Assembly: GCF_019740355.2 (NCBI RefSeq)
Contig: NZ_CP091819.1
Location: forward strand, 806,001 to 870,000
Direction: 5' to 3'
Length of the DNA: 64,000 bases
Origin: Paracrocinitomix mangrovi
GTDB lineage: Bacteria; Bacteroidota; Bacteroidia; Flavobacteriales_D; Crocinitomicaceae
Positions 17,285-26,734 of this stretch are shown one piece after another. The position numbers were made by a program, and so were the translations under genes. Within the stretch, counting starts at the first letter, position 1; every line of letters begins with the position of its first letter. The notes beneath the pieces were generated by a model. The model was not told the DNA's origin and ran no database searches. It saw only the letters and a program-made list of their open reading frames with translations.

Positions 17285-18016
17285 TTACCTAAGTCGTTGT
17301 TGTAAGAATTCCTCCGTTTTTATGATAGAAGCTCTATCCACTGCATACACAGTTAACTGAACCAAACCTCCACCAATTACTTTGATTTTAGCTTTTTCAT
17401 TCATAACAGCCCAAGGACACTCATACAACCATCTTTGCAAAAGAGGAGTAATTTCCTCAGCAGTTCTGTTTCCTACATTAAGATTTAGCTGTTCTGAATG
17501 CAACTTACCTTTTGCTTGTCGTTTGATAAAAATTTCGTTGTTCAGTTTTCTGAATGGGATGGTAATCAATTCTTCTTTGTCCGATTTAATCCTAATGTTT
17601 CTACTGTTTATTTCACTCAATGTGCCATTGTAGTTTTCAAACCTTACCGGATCATTAATTTTAAATTTATCTTCTAATCTGAAAGCTATCCCCGTTAAAA
17701 CATCACGCCAAATATTCCAGCCGGCGGTAATACTCAACACTACAATTGCTCCGGTTATATATAAACTGTCACTGAACAATTGATATAAGCCAAATACTAC
17801 GTAAATAACCCATGCAGCAACTTCAGCTCTGTACAAGATAACTGTCATTTTCTTTACTGCTTTTCTTGAACCTAAATAGGGTACTACATACTTTCTTGCC
17901 AGAAAAAAGAATGCATATAAAACAGCCCCGATTATCAATAAAAAGACAACCGTTTGAACAGATATAGTTCCTATCTGATTGGCGTTAATCGTTCTATTTA
18001 ATAAATCCGTGTTCAT
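17285..18016 (-). CDS. MscS-family mechanosensitive channel, short form
   Basis: MscS channels open on membrane tension and release osmolytes. This 243-residue protein has three hydrophobic segments (about residues 20-42, 66-82 and 86-107), the last running into the pore-lining helix and a beta domain with the family-type segment RLEDKFKINDPVRFENYNGTLSEI, then a C-terminal alpha/beta domain. It is shorter than the E. coli protein and divergent in its third helix. The gene overlaps the 3' end of the cotransporter-ATPase gene by 23 bases in another frame, which points to coupled translation and a joint role in volume or ion control. Confidence 0.85.
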   Translation of the reverse strand: MNTDLLNRTINANQIGTISVQTVVFLLIIGAVLYAFFFLARKYVVPYLGSRKAVKKMTVILYRAEVAAWVIYVVFGLYQLFSDSLYITGAIVVLSITAGWNIWRDVLTGIAFRLEDKFKINDPVRFENYNGTLSEINSRNIRIKSDKEELITIPFRKLNNEIFIKRQAKGKLHSEQLNLNVGNRTAEEITPLLQRWLYECPWAVMNEKAKIKVIGGGLVQLTVYAVDRASIIKTEEFLQQRLR

Positions 18017-21000
18017 TTAACCAATTTTCTACATAAGGTTTGGCGATAGGATCAATAAAATGGGCTTCACGTTCATTGACCTTTATTAATTTGGATTGTA
18101 ATAAAACATTTAATGTTCTGTCAATCCAGTTTTTGTGTTCCTTACCGTAAATTTTATAAAGTTCATTTTTTGTCAATCCATAATGGATCAACAATTGATA
18201 AATCAAATTCTTTAGTTCTACTCTTTCTATACCAGGAAATTCAATTCTCTTTGGTGCGCTAACAAATAAATCATTGTCTTCTTTTCTATCGATACTTGCT
18301 ACCCATTGAGACAAGGCTAAACCAACAACTCCATTAGATGTTGAATGGTATTTAGCTAAAAACTTTTGAATTTTTCCAATTGATAGATGTCTTTGACTTT
18401 CATCATTTATATGAGCAATAAGTCCACCGGTTTGATGTCTTGCCCAAATTGCGTCAACTATTTGCCTAGAATTAAGCGGTGCTAAAATAACTGATCTACT
18501 TACTACAGACTGAATATGTGTTGCATTTGAAATCAATTGATAAGAGTGGATATTGGCATTTAAAATGAAGTAATGCTTATGCCCAAACTGGTTAATCAGT
18601 TTGGCTAATTCATTGATTAAAATATCTCCATCCTTGGCCTTCATCCACCAACGTTCTAAATCCTGAAATACAAATGTTGATTTTTCAGGAATGGTATTCA
18701 TGATTACTTCAATAGATTCCTGTACACCTGTAGCTCTTTTAAAGGCTCTTAATAGATCTTCTTTTTTTCTTGTTTTATTGATAGGAGGATGCACATGATA
18801 AGTTTTTCCTTTTAACATGAAGTTAGCCACATGTGTAGTTAAAAAGGACTTACCACTTCCGGCAGATCCAAGAATCAATACCGCACCTCCTGCTCCTGAG
18901 TCAATTCGTTTAATGGCAGATTTAATATTCTCAATCTCCACTTTTCTATTCTCAATTCCTTTGCCCTCAGTAAATCCAACTGAAGTATACAATTGAAGAT
19001 AATAAAACGGCAATTCAGTTTTTGGCGAAACAGCATCCATGAAATCACCAATTATTCCCTGTTCAGAGATAGAAGTTCCAAACTTTCTTTTATATTCTGT
19101 TGCTGTAATATCTTGCTGCTTCTCTTTGAAATAAGCCAAACCTGACTTTAATGTGCCAATGATAGTTTTGTTAATAGCCTTTAAAGATTCCTTAATTCCG
19201 GATCTTCTTTTATGCTGTTTAACATACTGAGAAAGCGTATCAATCTTTTCAATAATCTGATTGATTTCCAGCTCTTTTCTCAAGCCTTCTCTCCTATCTC
19301 TTAATTCAATTTGAAAAGCATCCTTAGCCGTATGAATCCAGTTTTCACAATCGTCAATTTCATTTTTCGCCTTTAATATTGAATCTTTTAAAGGCTCTAA
19401 TTGCTCAGAGGTTGCAAAACTGTCTAATCCGGATTGTAACAGATTTGATGCATTCAGCATTTTACCAATTGACCTTTTTAATTGATCGTAGAATATCTGA
19501 ATTTGTTCATGAATTGGGTCAGCAAATTCTCTTTTAGTCAGATACTCAGCAATGTCTCTCAATCCAATTTGTTCAGTTTTTACATTCAATCCCTGAACGT
19601 CTCTAATTCCGTTGATAGATTGAGTAGTCATCATTACTAAATCTTCCGGAATCTTAAGTAAAGACTTCTCAATAGAATCTGCCAATTTACCAACTACTAA
19701 TTCAGAGTTTAAAAACACCTCTTCTGTTAGTTGAACATCAGTCGCGACAATCTCCTCTTTATTGTTTTTATCAATATTGGCTTCTAAAGCTGCTATTGTG
19801 CTTTTTAAAACTTCAATATTGTTGTTCAACCCTTTTAAATAGTTCAATTCAGTATAGTCTACAGCTTCATCAGAAAATTCTTGCAAACTAACTGAATAAG
19901 CCATCAACTGAACATCTGCTTTTAAGTGACCTGTGAAGATTTTAATATTTCGCTCCCAATAAGAAGGGAAAGAAATAAGTTCTTTTCGCAATGATTTGAT
20001 AACTGTAGGACCAGTTGCTGGATAAGTTTCTCCAAGAATTTTTAAGTACTTTTTTTGAAGTATGATATCGCTTAACTGATTGATATTTTCTCTCTCTTTG
20101 TTTCTAATTCTTCTGTAAAAATTAGCCGACAAATTGAGTGCATCCTCATCAATCTGTAATAAAGCTTTATCCAGTTTACTTTTTAGCTCAACTACCTTGT
20201 TTTTTAAACTCTCATTTTTTCTAATCGCCAGTAAAAAGTCCCAAATGATAGTGTGCAACAAATTTTTTGATTGATGCAATAGGATGATGTTTTGATATCC
20301 AAATTCTAAAAATTGATCATAAGACTCAAGGATTCCCTCAGAAAACCAAATACGTTGAACGGCGGCTCTAAATTTTACTTTTCTATTTACACTTTTCAGC
20401 TCATTGTGCTTATCATACATTAATGTAAGCGGAATTGATCCAGGCAAGTGATTAATAAAATCTTCTTTGTGCTTAACGTATAACTCTACATCTTTATCAA
20501 ATTCATCTGCCACTATTGACAATTGATTATCAGTAGCATCTGTAAGTACATTTTCAACTTTGTTTAAAGCAGCTATTAACTTTTTATGGATATCCACAAC
20601 AGCCAAATCATCTGATACTTCATCCAAAAAACCATCCATTATCTCAATTACCTGAGAAAATATGCGGTGATGGTAATTCTCAATTCGTTCTACAGAATTC
20701 TCGGTAAGATCTCTTAAAATCCTATTAAGTTGGATATCAAATTTATGTGCTAGCTCATTGAACTTCTCATCTTTACAATGATTCAATGGGATCACACTGG
20801 CCTCATCAATTGATTCAGTTTCTGCTTTGATATCAATGTGTTCAATTTTCAAATCAGTGACATCAAATTGAGATGAAGCCTTTACCAAAAGTGTAGTACC
20901 AATAGTCCTAACCAGACTGTTTGTTTCATTAACAAATTCTTTTACATCACTTTCTTCAATTTCAGGAATACCGACAAAAACCAAATCTGCTTCAGAAGAA

Positions 21001-23048
21001 TGAATTTTCATTAATTCATATAGCGGCTTCCTGTCTAGCTCATTATTAACAATTTTTATCTCTGCACCTACTCTAAATTGATCTAAAACATACTGAACTC
21101 TATTTTCAATAATCTTAAAATCAACATTGGTATCATTAACAATTAACACCCTTACCGTTGCTTGTGACCAATCAGGAGAAGATGTAATAAACTTAGCCAG
21201 CAACAACATTAATTCAGAGTTGTTACTCATTCCTCTCCACCACAAATCAATCTTTTCTTGTTTTCTAAATCCCCAACGCTCATCATAATCCAGGTATAAA
21301 ACATTGTAATCCAATTCGATTAATTTTTGCGTCATTTGGGTAAACCAAATTGGATGTTCTGTTTCACCGGGCCAGGCCATTAAAACAGTATTAGGTTCAA
21401 TTCCTGAAAAACCAAAGGTACAAGCGATAGATTCTATTCCTCTAAATGTGTTCTGAACCTCTAATTTTCTACCAAAAATCCCATACTTTTCAAGCTCCTC
21501 ATCCTTCACAGCTTCTTTACTTTTTGGGAATAGAACTGAGGCATTTTCATTTTCTGTCAAATCAAAGTTGGTTATGATTCCGTTTTGACCAGAAACAGAT
21601 TTAGAAAACTCAATCATTTTTGATCGATTCTTAGTACCTGTACTAAATAATAAGGTATTTGGCTTCCAGTTTCTTTTATGATCCTTAACGGCCTCCATTC
21701 TCTTCAACCCTTTTTTAACAATGGTTGACCAAACAGATTGCCATATATCCCCTGTTCCCAGCGCTACTTGTCTTCTGGATAAGTAATAAAAGATTCCAGT
21801 AATAATGATAATCGCAATGATCATGGCCAAAGCATTAAGCTGAGACATGATGAAGAAGGTGGTTATGAAACCAACTAAACCAACCCATTTTTTTACTTTG
21901 AATGTTGGGTTAAAATCTGAACTTGCCCAACTTTCAAGGAAAAATGAGAGATTAATAAATCCATAAGCTGCCAAATAGAACATTGACACAACCTCTGCGA
22001 TCACGTTTAAGTCTCCAATCAAAACTCCCGCTTCAGCAATTATTACTGTTAAGATTAAGGCATTTCTAGGTTCATTATCTTTCCCTACTCCTACAGCAAA
22101 AATGGAAGGTGTAATTCTATCTACAGACATAGCTTGTAGAATTCTAGGACCACCTAAAATACCGCCTAGCGCAGAAGACAATGTAGCTCCCCAAACTCCT
22201 CCAAAAACCAGAAAAGGCAACCAGGCCATATCAAAAATGGCATTGGGATTGGTGATTAAAGCTGTTTCATCTACCGCAAAATAAAGTACTACCGCCAACA
22301 ACATGTAGATTACAAAACCTACGGCTATTGCTCCCATTGTACCTATGGGAATAGATTTTTTAGGATCTTTTAAATCACCAGACATGGCAACTCCTGCCGT
22401 AAATCCTGTAACAGCAGGGAAAAATATTGTAAAAACAGCAGCTAATCCTACTTTGCCAACCATTGCTCCATCTTCTGCTAAAGGCTTAACTTCTGATCCG
22501 TCACCAAAAAATATAGAAATCAATGACAAACCAATTAATCCTAAAATGACAAACTGTGTTTTTAATGCAATGGATGTACTTATAAAGGCAATAATTGTCA
22601 AGAATAATAAACCTAAACTACCTGTCAATCTCAGGTTGTTGGCATAAGCCGGACCTCTGACTAATTCTCCAGCATCATTATGGATATATCCAATGTGAAA
22701 ATATTCATTAAAACTTTCAGCAAACCCCACCATATATAAGGATATACTCAAAGAGGTAGCCACAAATAGTGTTAAACCTAGTGCTCCACCAATTGGGAGA
22801 CCCAAACTTCTGGACAACACATAGTATACTCCACCTGCTCCAACTTTTTTATCTGTAGCAATTGAGGAAATACTTAAACCGGTAGTAATTGAAATTAGAT
22901 GAGCAAAGAGTATTACTCCAATAGTTCCAAACAAGCCGGCGTTACCAACAACCCAGCCCATCCTCATATACATGATCACACCAAGAATGGTGAGAATAGA
23001 GGGTGTAAACACACCTGCGAAAGTTCCAAACTTTTTAGGTTGCGACAT
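17994..23048 (-). CDS. SLC12-type cation-chloride cotransporter fused to a C-terminal AAA+ ATPase
   Basis: The product has 1684 residues. Residues 1 to about 423 are a 12-helix APC-superfamily transporter of the cation-chloride cotransporter kind (FGTFAGVFTPSILTILGVI, GGVYYVLSRSLGLPIGGALG). Residues about 430-760 match the cytoplasmic domain of SLC12 proteins, with IDLWWRG (Asp601, Trp603, Trp604) in place of the usual DxWWL hallmark and a late LVRTIGTTLLV segment. Residues about 770-1370 are helical and rich in Lys/Glu/Leu. Residues about 1380-1600 are an AAA+ ATPase: Walker A GSAGSGKS (Lys1400), Walker B FVFQDLE (Asp1463, Glu1465), sensor-like ILNAN. The C-terminus is winged-helix-like. Known bacterial and archaeal SLC12 homologues are far shorter, so the ATPase fusion is unusual. 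It overlaps the MscS gene. Confidence 0.9.
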   Translation of the reverse strand: MSQPKKFGTFAGVFTPSILTILGVIMYMRMGWVVGNAGLFGTIGVILFAHLISITTGLSISSIATDKKVGAGGVYYVLSRSLGLPIGGALGLTLFVATSLSISLYMVGFAESFNEYFHIGYIHNDAGELVRGPAYANNLRLTGSLGLLFLTIIAFISTSIALKTQFVILGLIGLSLISIFFGDGSEVKPLAEDGAMVGKVGLAAVFTIFFPAVTGFTAGVAMSGDLKDPKKSIPIGTMGAIAVGFVIYMLLAVVLYFAVDETALITNPNAIFDMAWLPFLVFGGVWGATLSSALGGILGGPRILQAMSVDRITPSIFAVGVGKDNEPRNALILTVIIAEAGVLIGDLNVIAEVVSMFYLAAYGFINLSFFLESWASSDFNPTFKVKKWVGLVGFITTFFIMSQLNALAMIIAIIIITGIFYYLSRRQVALGTGDIWQSVWSTIVKKGLKRMEAVKDHKRNWKPNTLLFSTGTKNRSKMIEFSKSVSGQNGIITNFDLTENENASVLFPKSKEAVKDEELEKYGIFGRKLEVQNTFRGIESIACTFGFSGIEPNTVLMAWPGETEHPIWFTQMTQKLIELDYNVLYLDYDERWGFRKQEKIDLWWRGMSNNSELMLLLAKFITSSPDWSQATVRVLIVNDTNVDFKIIENRVQYVLDQFRVGAEIKIVNNELDRKPLYELMKIHSSEADLVFVGIPEIEESDVKEFVNETNSLVRTIGTTLLVKASSQFDVTDLKIEHIDIKAETESIDEASVIPLNHCKDEKFNELAHKFDIQLNRILRDLTENSVERIENYHHRIFSQVIEIMDGFLDEVSDDLAVVDIHKKLIAALNKVENVLTDATDNQLSIVADEFDKDVELYVKHKEDFINHLPGSIPLTLMYDKHNELKSVNRKVKFRAAVQRIWFSEGILESYDQFLEFGYQNIILLHQSKNLLHTIIWDFLLAIRKNESLKNKVVELKSKLDKALLQIDEDALNLSANFYRRIRNKERENINQLSDIILQKKYLKILGETYPATGPTVIKSLRKELISFPSYWERNIKIFTGHLKADVQLMAYSVSLQEFSDEAVDYTELNYLKGLNNNIEVLKSTIAALEANIDKNNKEEIVATDVQLTEEVFLNSELVVGKLADSIEKSLLKIPEDLVMMTTQSINGIRDVQGLNVKTEQIGLRDIAEYLTKREFADPIHEQIQIFYDQLKRSIGKMLNASNLLQSGLDSFATSEQLEPLKDSILKAKNEIDDCENWIHTAKDAFQIELRDRREGLRKELEINQIIEKIDTLSQYVKQHKRRSGIKESLKAINKTIIGTLKSGLAYFKEKQQDITATEYKRKFGTSISEQGIIGDFMDAVSPKTELPFYYLQLYTSVGFTEGKGIENRKVEIENIKSAIKRIDSGAGGAVLILGSAGSGKSFLTTHVANFMLKGKTYHVHPPINKTRKKEDLLRAFKRATGVQESIEVIMNTIPEKSTFVFQDLERWWMKAKDGDILINELAKLINQFGHKHYFILNANIHSYQLISNATHIQSVVSRSVILAPLNSRQIVDAIWARHQTGGLIAHINDESQRHLSIGKIQKFLAKYHSTSNGVVGLALSQWVASIDRKEDNDLFVSAPKRIEFPGIERVELKNLIYQLLIHYGLTKNELYKIYGKEHKNWIDRTLNVLLQSKLIKVNEREAHFIDPIAKPYVENWLNEHGFIK

Positions 23049-23188
23049 GCTGATTAATTCTTGCCCGGTTTAGTTAGGTGATTTTACGTAAAAATAAACA
23101 GATTTGTTAGATATGTTGGATCAATCTAATTAAACTTAATATTAACTCTTTGATAACATCAATACCACATTCTAAATTTAATATTACC

Positions 23189-23196
23189 TATCTTTG
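23189..23196 (+). promoter_or_regulatory. -7 box of the DinB-fold gene (TATCTTTG)
   Basis: TATCTTTG matches TAnnTTTG perfectly and ends 18 bases before the ATG at 23215. A -33 TTTG is seen only at 23149-23152, further away than usual, so the pairing is uncertain. Confidence 0.5.
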
Positions 23197-23214
23197 ATTT
23201 AAGATTAGAAAGTG

Positions 23215-23814
23215 ATGGCGAATACTTTAATGAGAAAACGTCCTTCGGATGACCTGATTACGGAGCTTAGCGAAATGACTCGCCATATTACTGACGTTGC
23301 CAAAACAGAATTTGATAATCTCAGTACTGAACAACTTTTCTGGCAGCCCGACAAAAATTCATGGAGTATTGCTCAATGTTTTGCACATTTAAATGCCTTT
23401 CACAGGTTTTACGTTCCCACTTTTGTTGAGCGTATTAAAAATTCAAGATTTCAAGAACCAGCTGATTATTTTCAAAGTTCTCCATTAGGGCACAGTACCT
23501 ATATGAAAGTAAAGCTGGGAAAGTTGAAAAACGTCAAGCGAAAATTGATTTCTCCTAAGGATTATAATCCATTGGTAAATAAAAATCTAAAGATTGATAC
23601 TGTAATGGAAGACTTTTATAAGTATCAGGATCGATTGTTAGAAGTAATGGAGAGTGCCAGAAAAATTAATATCCGCAAAACAAAGACTTCTTTTTCTGTT
23701 CGTCCTATCGTAAAATTGAGATTGGGAGATGCTTTTCAATACATTGTTTATCACGCCGAAAGACATATAGAACAAGCTAGAAAGGTTAAAAACCACCCTA
23801 GATTCCCCAAGTAA
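23215..23814 (+). CDS. DinB-fold metal-dependent hydrolase-like protein
   Basis: DinB/YfiT-fold proteins are four-helix bundles that usually bind a metal through three histidines and act in thiol-dependent or stress reactions. This 199-residue protein has the fold's typical layout: a long first helix, then EQLFWQPDKNSWSIAQCFAHL with the first His, and a last helix with YHAERHIEQARK that supplies the other two. The GTG just before the ATG could also initiate, but the ATG at 23215 is preferred. It ends one base before the convergent acyltransferase gene. The substrate is unknown. Confidence 0.85.
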   Translation: MANTLMRKRPSDDLITELSEMTRHITDVAKTEFDNLSTEQLFWQPDKNSWSIAQCFAHLNAFHRFYVPTFVERIKNSRFQEPADYFQSSPLGHSTYMKVKLGKLKNVKRKLISPKDYNPLVNKNLKIDTVMEDFYKYQDRLLEVMESARKINIRKTKTSFSVRPIVKLRLGDAFQYIVYHAERHIEQARKVKNHPRFPK

Positions 23815-24735
23815 TTATCTAAATTTCTCTTCGAATCTTTTTTGATGTGCAGCTTTAATTTCTTCAAGATTTGAAGGAATCTCTTTTTTCCATCTTTTGT
23901 GTGACCATAACCAATATTGAGGGTTTGCAATTATCGCTTCTTCTAATTGGTTAACATATTCTTGCGTGATAAATCCATAAGACTCTTTTCTTGGATCCTT
24001 AGTAATCAGCTTAAGTTCGATTTCATAGTACCCCTTTTTGACCTTGTGTATAATTGCGTTTACCACTGGTGAATTATTTTGATTGGCCAATACCTCTGCC
24101 CCAAAATAGAAAGCGGTTTCTTGATTTAAGAAATTAACCCAGTAACAATTTTCATCTTTACCCGGAGATTGGTCATTTAAAATAAGTGTAGCTGTCAAAG
24201 TATCTTTAAATTCTGCAATAACTTCCTTATAATTTCCGGCATTCACAACTTTCATTCCGAAACGTTCTCTGCGTTCATTCAACTTTTTATCCCAAAATTT
24301 ATTGGAGAGCGGCATTCCAATACCTACAGCTTGAAAAGGAAATAAAAGGCTTTGCCCATTAATTAAAAATTCCCAGTTGTTATAATGGGAAGAAAGCAAT
24401 AAGACACTTTTACCCTCTTTGTGTAACTCTTCCATTATTTCTGGATTTCGAACTACTAATCTCTTGCGCAATTTCGCTTCCGGTATGGTTAGGTTTTTTA
24501 CAGATTCTGCAAACAAATTGGCAAAATACCGGTAGAATTTTTTAGTGATTAGTTTGACCTCTTTATCAGATTTCTCCGGGAATGATTTTCGAATATTGTC
24601 AAGGACAACTTTCTTTCTGTAGGGTATCACAAATCTGATTACAAAGTAGAACATATCTGCCAACCTGTAAATCATCCATAATGGCATATACGACCATGGA
24701 ATTGTGATACAATAGTATAGAAACTTGTCTAGCAA
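23815..24735 (-). CDS. Lipid A acyltransferase, LpxL/HtrB family
   Basis: Enzymes of this family add a secondary acyl chain to lipid A at the inner membrane. The 306-residue protein has an N-terminal hydrophobic anchor region, then the HxxxxE catalytic motif at His117-Glu122 (SSHYNNWEF), and an ILNDQSPGK segment in the region that binds the acyl donor. The C-terminal QYWLWSHKRWK motif is the usual arginine/lysine-rich ending. It stands alone with no lpx genes close by, as is common in Bacteroidota. Confidence 0.9.
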   Translation of the reverse strand: MLDKFLYYCITIPWSYMPLWMIYRLADMFYFVIRFVIPYRKKVVLDNIRKSFPEKSDKEVKLITKKFYRYFANLFAESVKNLTIPEAKLRKRLVVRNPEIMEELHKEGKSVLLLSSHYNNWEFLINGQSLLFPFQAVGIGMPLSNKFWDKKLNERRERFGMKVVNAGNYKEVIAEFKDTLTATLILNDQSPGKDENCYWVNFLNQETAFYFGAEVLANQNNSPVVNAIIHKVKKGYYEIELKLITKDPRKESYGFITQEYVNQLEEAIIANPQYWLWSHKRWKKEIPSNLEEIKAAHQKRFEEKFR

Positions 24736-24815
24736 AATTGGATTTTATTACTAATCTACGATTTATTCTTTTGTAAACTACTCAAGAAATTACCGAAGTA
24801 TTAACGATAAAAAGT

Positions 24816-25367
24816 TTAGTTATTGGCAAAATTTAAATCGCCATTCCTCATTTTCTTATAGTAAATAGCAAGATAACCTAACATTTGTGAAATATGACCA
24901 AAGGCTTCTTCAGTTGAAGCTGTAAAACTTTGTCCCTTTAGTTTAAGAATAATTTTACCGTACAATGCATTCAAAGCAACTTCAACAATATTAATGTCAG
25001 CAGAATTACTTTTGTGTTGAAAGTCTTTTAAGGCAGGAAGTGCTTTTTCAAAACGCTCCTTATAACCTTTATCGTCAAGAATATTCAGTAAGGTATTATG
25101 CAGCATCAACAACTCCATAATTATCTCGTTAATATCTGATGTATGTCCTTGTTTAGCAACACCTTCACGTTTCATTTGCTTTATAAGGCCACCATACCAT
25201 TCCTTATATTTTTCCAACAAATTTTCATCTTGAATTTGTGGTTCAATAATAGTTGTGATGATTGTATCTAAATCAAGCTGATTAGCTCGAATCAAATCTT
25301 CAATTTGAAACATGTAGATAACATGTTCCGCTATGTTACTTTCTTTGGTTTTCTGCGCTATGAGCAT
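24816..25367 (-). CDS. DUF4924 family protein
   Basis: I recognise DUF4924, a helical Bacteroidota family of unknown function, from the N-terminal IAEHVIYMFQIEDLIRANQ segment and the LLMLHNTLLNIL segment in the middle. The length of 183 residues fits. No signal peptide or membrane segment is present, so it should be cytoplasmic. Its start overlaps the stop of the OmpH/Skp-like gene by one base (TAATG-type junction), so the two are one operon and translation is probably coupled. Confidence 0.85.
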   Translation of the reverse strand: MLIAQKTKESNIAEHVIYMFQIEDLIRANQLDLDTIITTIIEPQIQDENLLEKYKEWYGGLIKQMKREGVAKQGHTSDINEIIMELLMLHNTLLNILDDKGYKERFEKALPALKDFQHKSNSADINIVEVALNALYGKIILKLKGQSFTASTEEAFGHISQMLGYLAIYYKKMRNGDLNFANN

Positions 25368-26038
25368 TAATGATCAGCTTCTACTTTTTTATCCCCTTCT
25401 TTTTCCTCTTTGCCTTCTTTATCAGAAGCACCCAAGTACTCTTTGTTCATGTGATTAGTGAATTCTTTAGTTACGTCTAGCTTTTTACTGGCGTAAATAA
25501 CACCTCCACCTCTTGAGTAAGCAAGCAATAAATCAATGTTGTTTTCTTTACAGAAAGACTCACCATATTTAGCAATTCTAGTAAACATAGTACTCATCAA
25601 ACTCTCTGTTTGCATTTGAGCATCCATTTGAACTTGCTGCTGTAATTGAGCATATTCTTGCTCAAGTTCCATTTGCTCTTTTTGAGCTTGTTCCATTTCT
25701 CTTGGCAATAATTGACCTTTATCGTTCCATTTCTTCTGCCAGTTAATGATTTCTTGCTCTTTTCTCTGAATTTTACCTTGAGCATCAATAGAAACTTGCT
25801 GGATATCTTGTTGAACATCCACCATAAATTGCGCATTGATATTTAATGAATCATTGTCAAAATAAGCTACGCGAATAGGTTCATTATCTGAAAAATTCAC
25901 TTTTGTATTTGTAGTGTCATCAGCAGCAACTTCTTCACTACCTCCACTTGGCATTTTTACAAATAAAAAGATTACTGCAATAACCAAAACAAGGTTAATT
26001 CCGAGTGAAAGTTTTGCTAAAGAGTTTGAATTTTCCAT
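25367..26038 (-). CDS. Membrane-anchored OmpH/Skp-like chaperone
   Basis: Skp-type proteins hold unfolded outer-membrane proteins in the periplasm. This 223-residue protein has an uncleaved-looking N-terminal membrane helix (residues 9-28), a linker with AADDTTN, and then a long coiled-coil tentacle of the OmpH family rich in Gln, Glu and Met (residues about 65-150). A closing beta segment follows (IDLLLAYSRGGGVIYASKKLDVT). The C-terminus is a Lys/Glu tail. The anchor distinguishes it from classical soluble Skp. The gene precedes the DUF4924 gene in an operon. Confidence 0.85.
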   Translation of the reverse strand: MENSNSLAKLSLGINLVLVIAVIFLFVKMPSGGSEEVAADDTTNTKVNFSDNEPIRVAYFDNDSLNINAQFMVDVQQDIQQVSIDAQGKIQRKEQEIINWQKKWNDKGQLLPREMEQAQKEQMELEQEYAQLQQQVQMDAQMQTESLMSTMFTRIAKYGESFCKENNIDLLLAYSRGGGVIYASKKLDVTKEFTNHMNKEYLGASDKEGKEEKEGDKKVEADH

Positions 26039-26061
26039 AGGTCAATTTTAATTTCGATTGG

Positions 26062-26069
26062 CAAAAGTA
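26062..26069 (-). promoter_or_regulatory. -7 box of the OmpH-DUF4924 operon (TACTTTTG)
   Basis: On the minus strand these bases read TACTTTTG, a full match to TAnnTTTG, 23 bases before the start codon at 26038. No suitably spaced -33 TTG is visible. Confidence 0.4.
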
Positions 26070-26142
26070 AAACAATATCTACAATAAACAGGATGATTCT
26101 TTGATTTAGTGTGTTGTTTTTAGATGTGTTAAGATTAATTAA

Positions 26143-26178
26143 CAAAAAACCCCCCGCAAAAAATGCGAGGGGAAAAAA
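26143..26178 (-). terminator. Rho-independent terminator of the SiaC-like gene
   Basis: On the minus strand CCCCTCGCA (26172-26164) pairs with TGCGGGGGG (26158-26150) with one mismatch, followed by TTTTTTGTT. It lies 23 bases after the stop of the gene at 26201-26620. A T-rich run on both sides may allow function in both directions. Confidence 0.75.
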
Positions 26179-26200
26179 CCAATTGTATTTAAATTAATAT

Positions 26201-26620
26201 TTAAGAAGCTTCAACCAAAGTTGGCTCGTTCAATGAATACTCAATGAACTCAAAAGGAAACTTAACCATAAAGGCGTAATCCTGACCAACTTCAAACATA
26301 TCTTCGTCAGCTTTATTGTAAAACCACTGAACCTTTACAGATTTCTCAGAACTTGCCAGTTCATTTAGTTTATACAATAAAAACAACAACCTTTTAGAGG
26401 ATGAAATATTGAAATATTCAAGATTGATCTTTAATACCGTTTCTCCTAAAGGATTAGCGACATAGTCATCTATCCAATTTAAAACTTCTGTGTAAAAATC
26501 TTCCGCATTGTCAGGAACAGACTTACCCTTAATTTCGAAAATGCTATTAGCAGGATCAAAAATTATTTCAGGTGTTTTAGCTGTTTCTCGAATTCGTAAT
26601 GCTTCCATATAGTCAGTCAA
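26201..26620 (-). CDS. SiaC-like regulatory phosphoprotein (DUF1987)
   Basis: DUF1987 proteins include SiaC of Pseudomonas, a partner of a diguanylate cyclase whose activity depends on phosphorylation of a Ser/Thr. This 139-residue protein has the family pattern, with TPEIIFDPANSIFEIKGKS (residues 16-34) and YFNISSSKRLLFLL (residues 69-82), where the NISSSK stretch carries the likely phosphosite. No kinase, phosphatase or GGDEF gene is next to it, so its partner is elsewhere. ATG codons at 26620 and 26608 could both start it. Confidence 0.85.
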   Translation of the reverse strand: MTDYMEALRIRETAKTPEIIFDPANSIFEIKGKSVPDNAEDFYTEVLNWIDDYVANPLGETVLKINLEYFNISSSKRLLFLLYKLNELASSEKSVKVQWFYNKADEDMFEVGQDYAFMVKFPFEFIEYSLNEPTLVEAS

Positions 26621-26734
26621 AATTCTGTAACATAAATATCCGAAGAATTTTGGAAAAGGTTACATTAATTTCTACTAAACTAAGAAAAGATTAGACAAAA
26701 ATATCAATTCTTGAGACGATCAAATTAAAACGGT

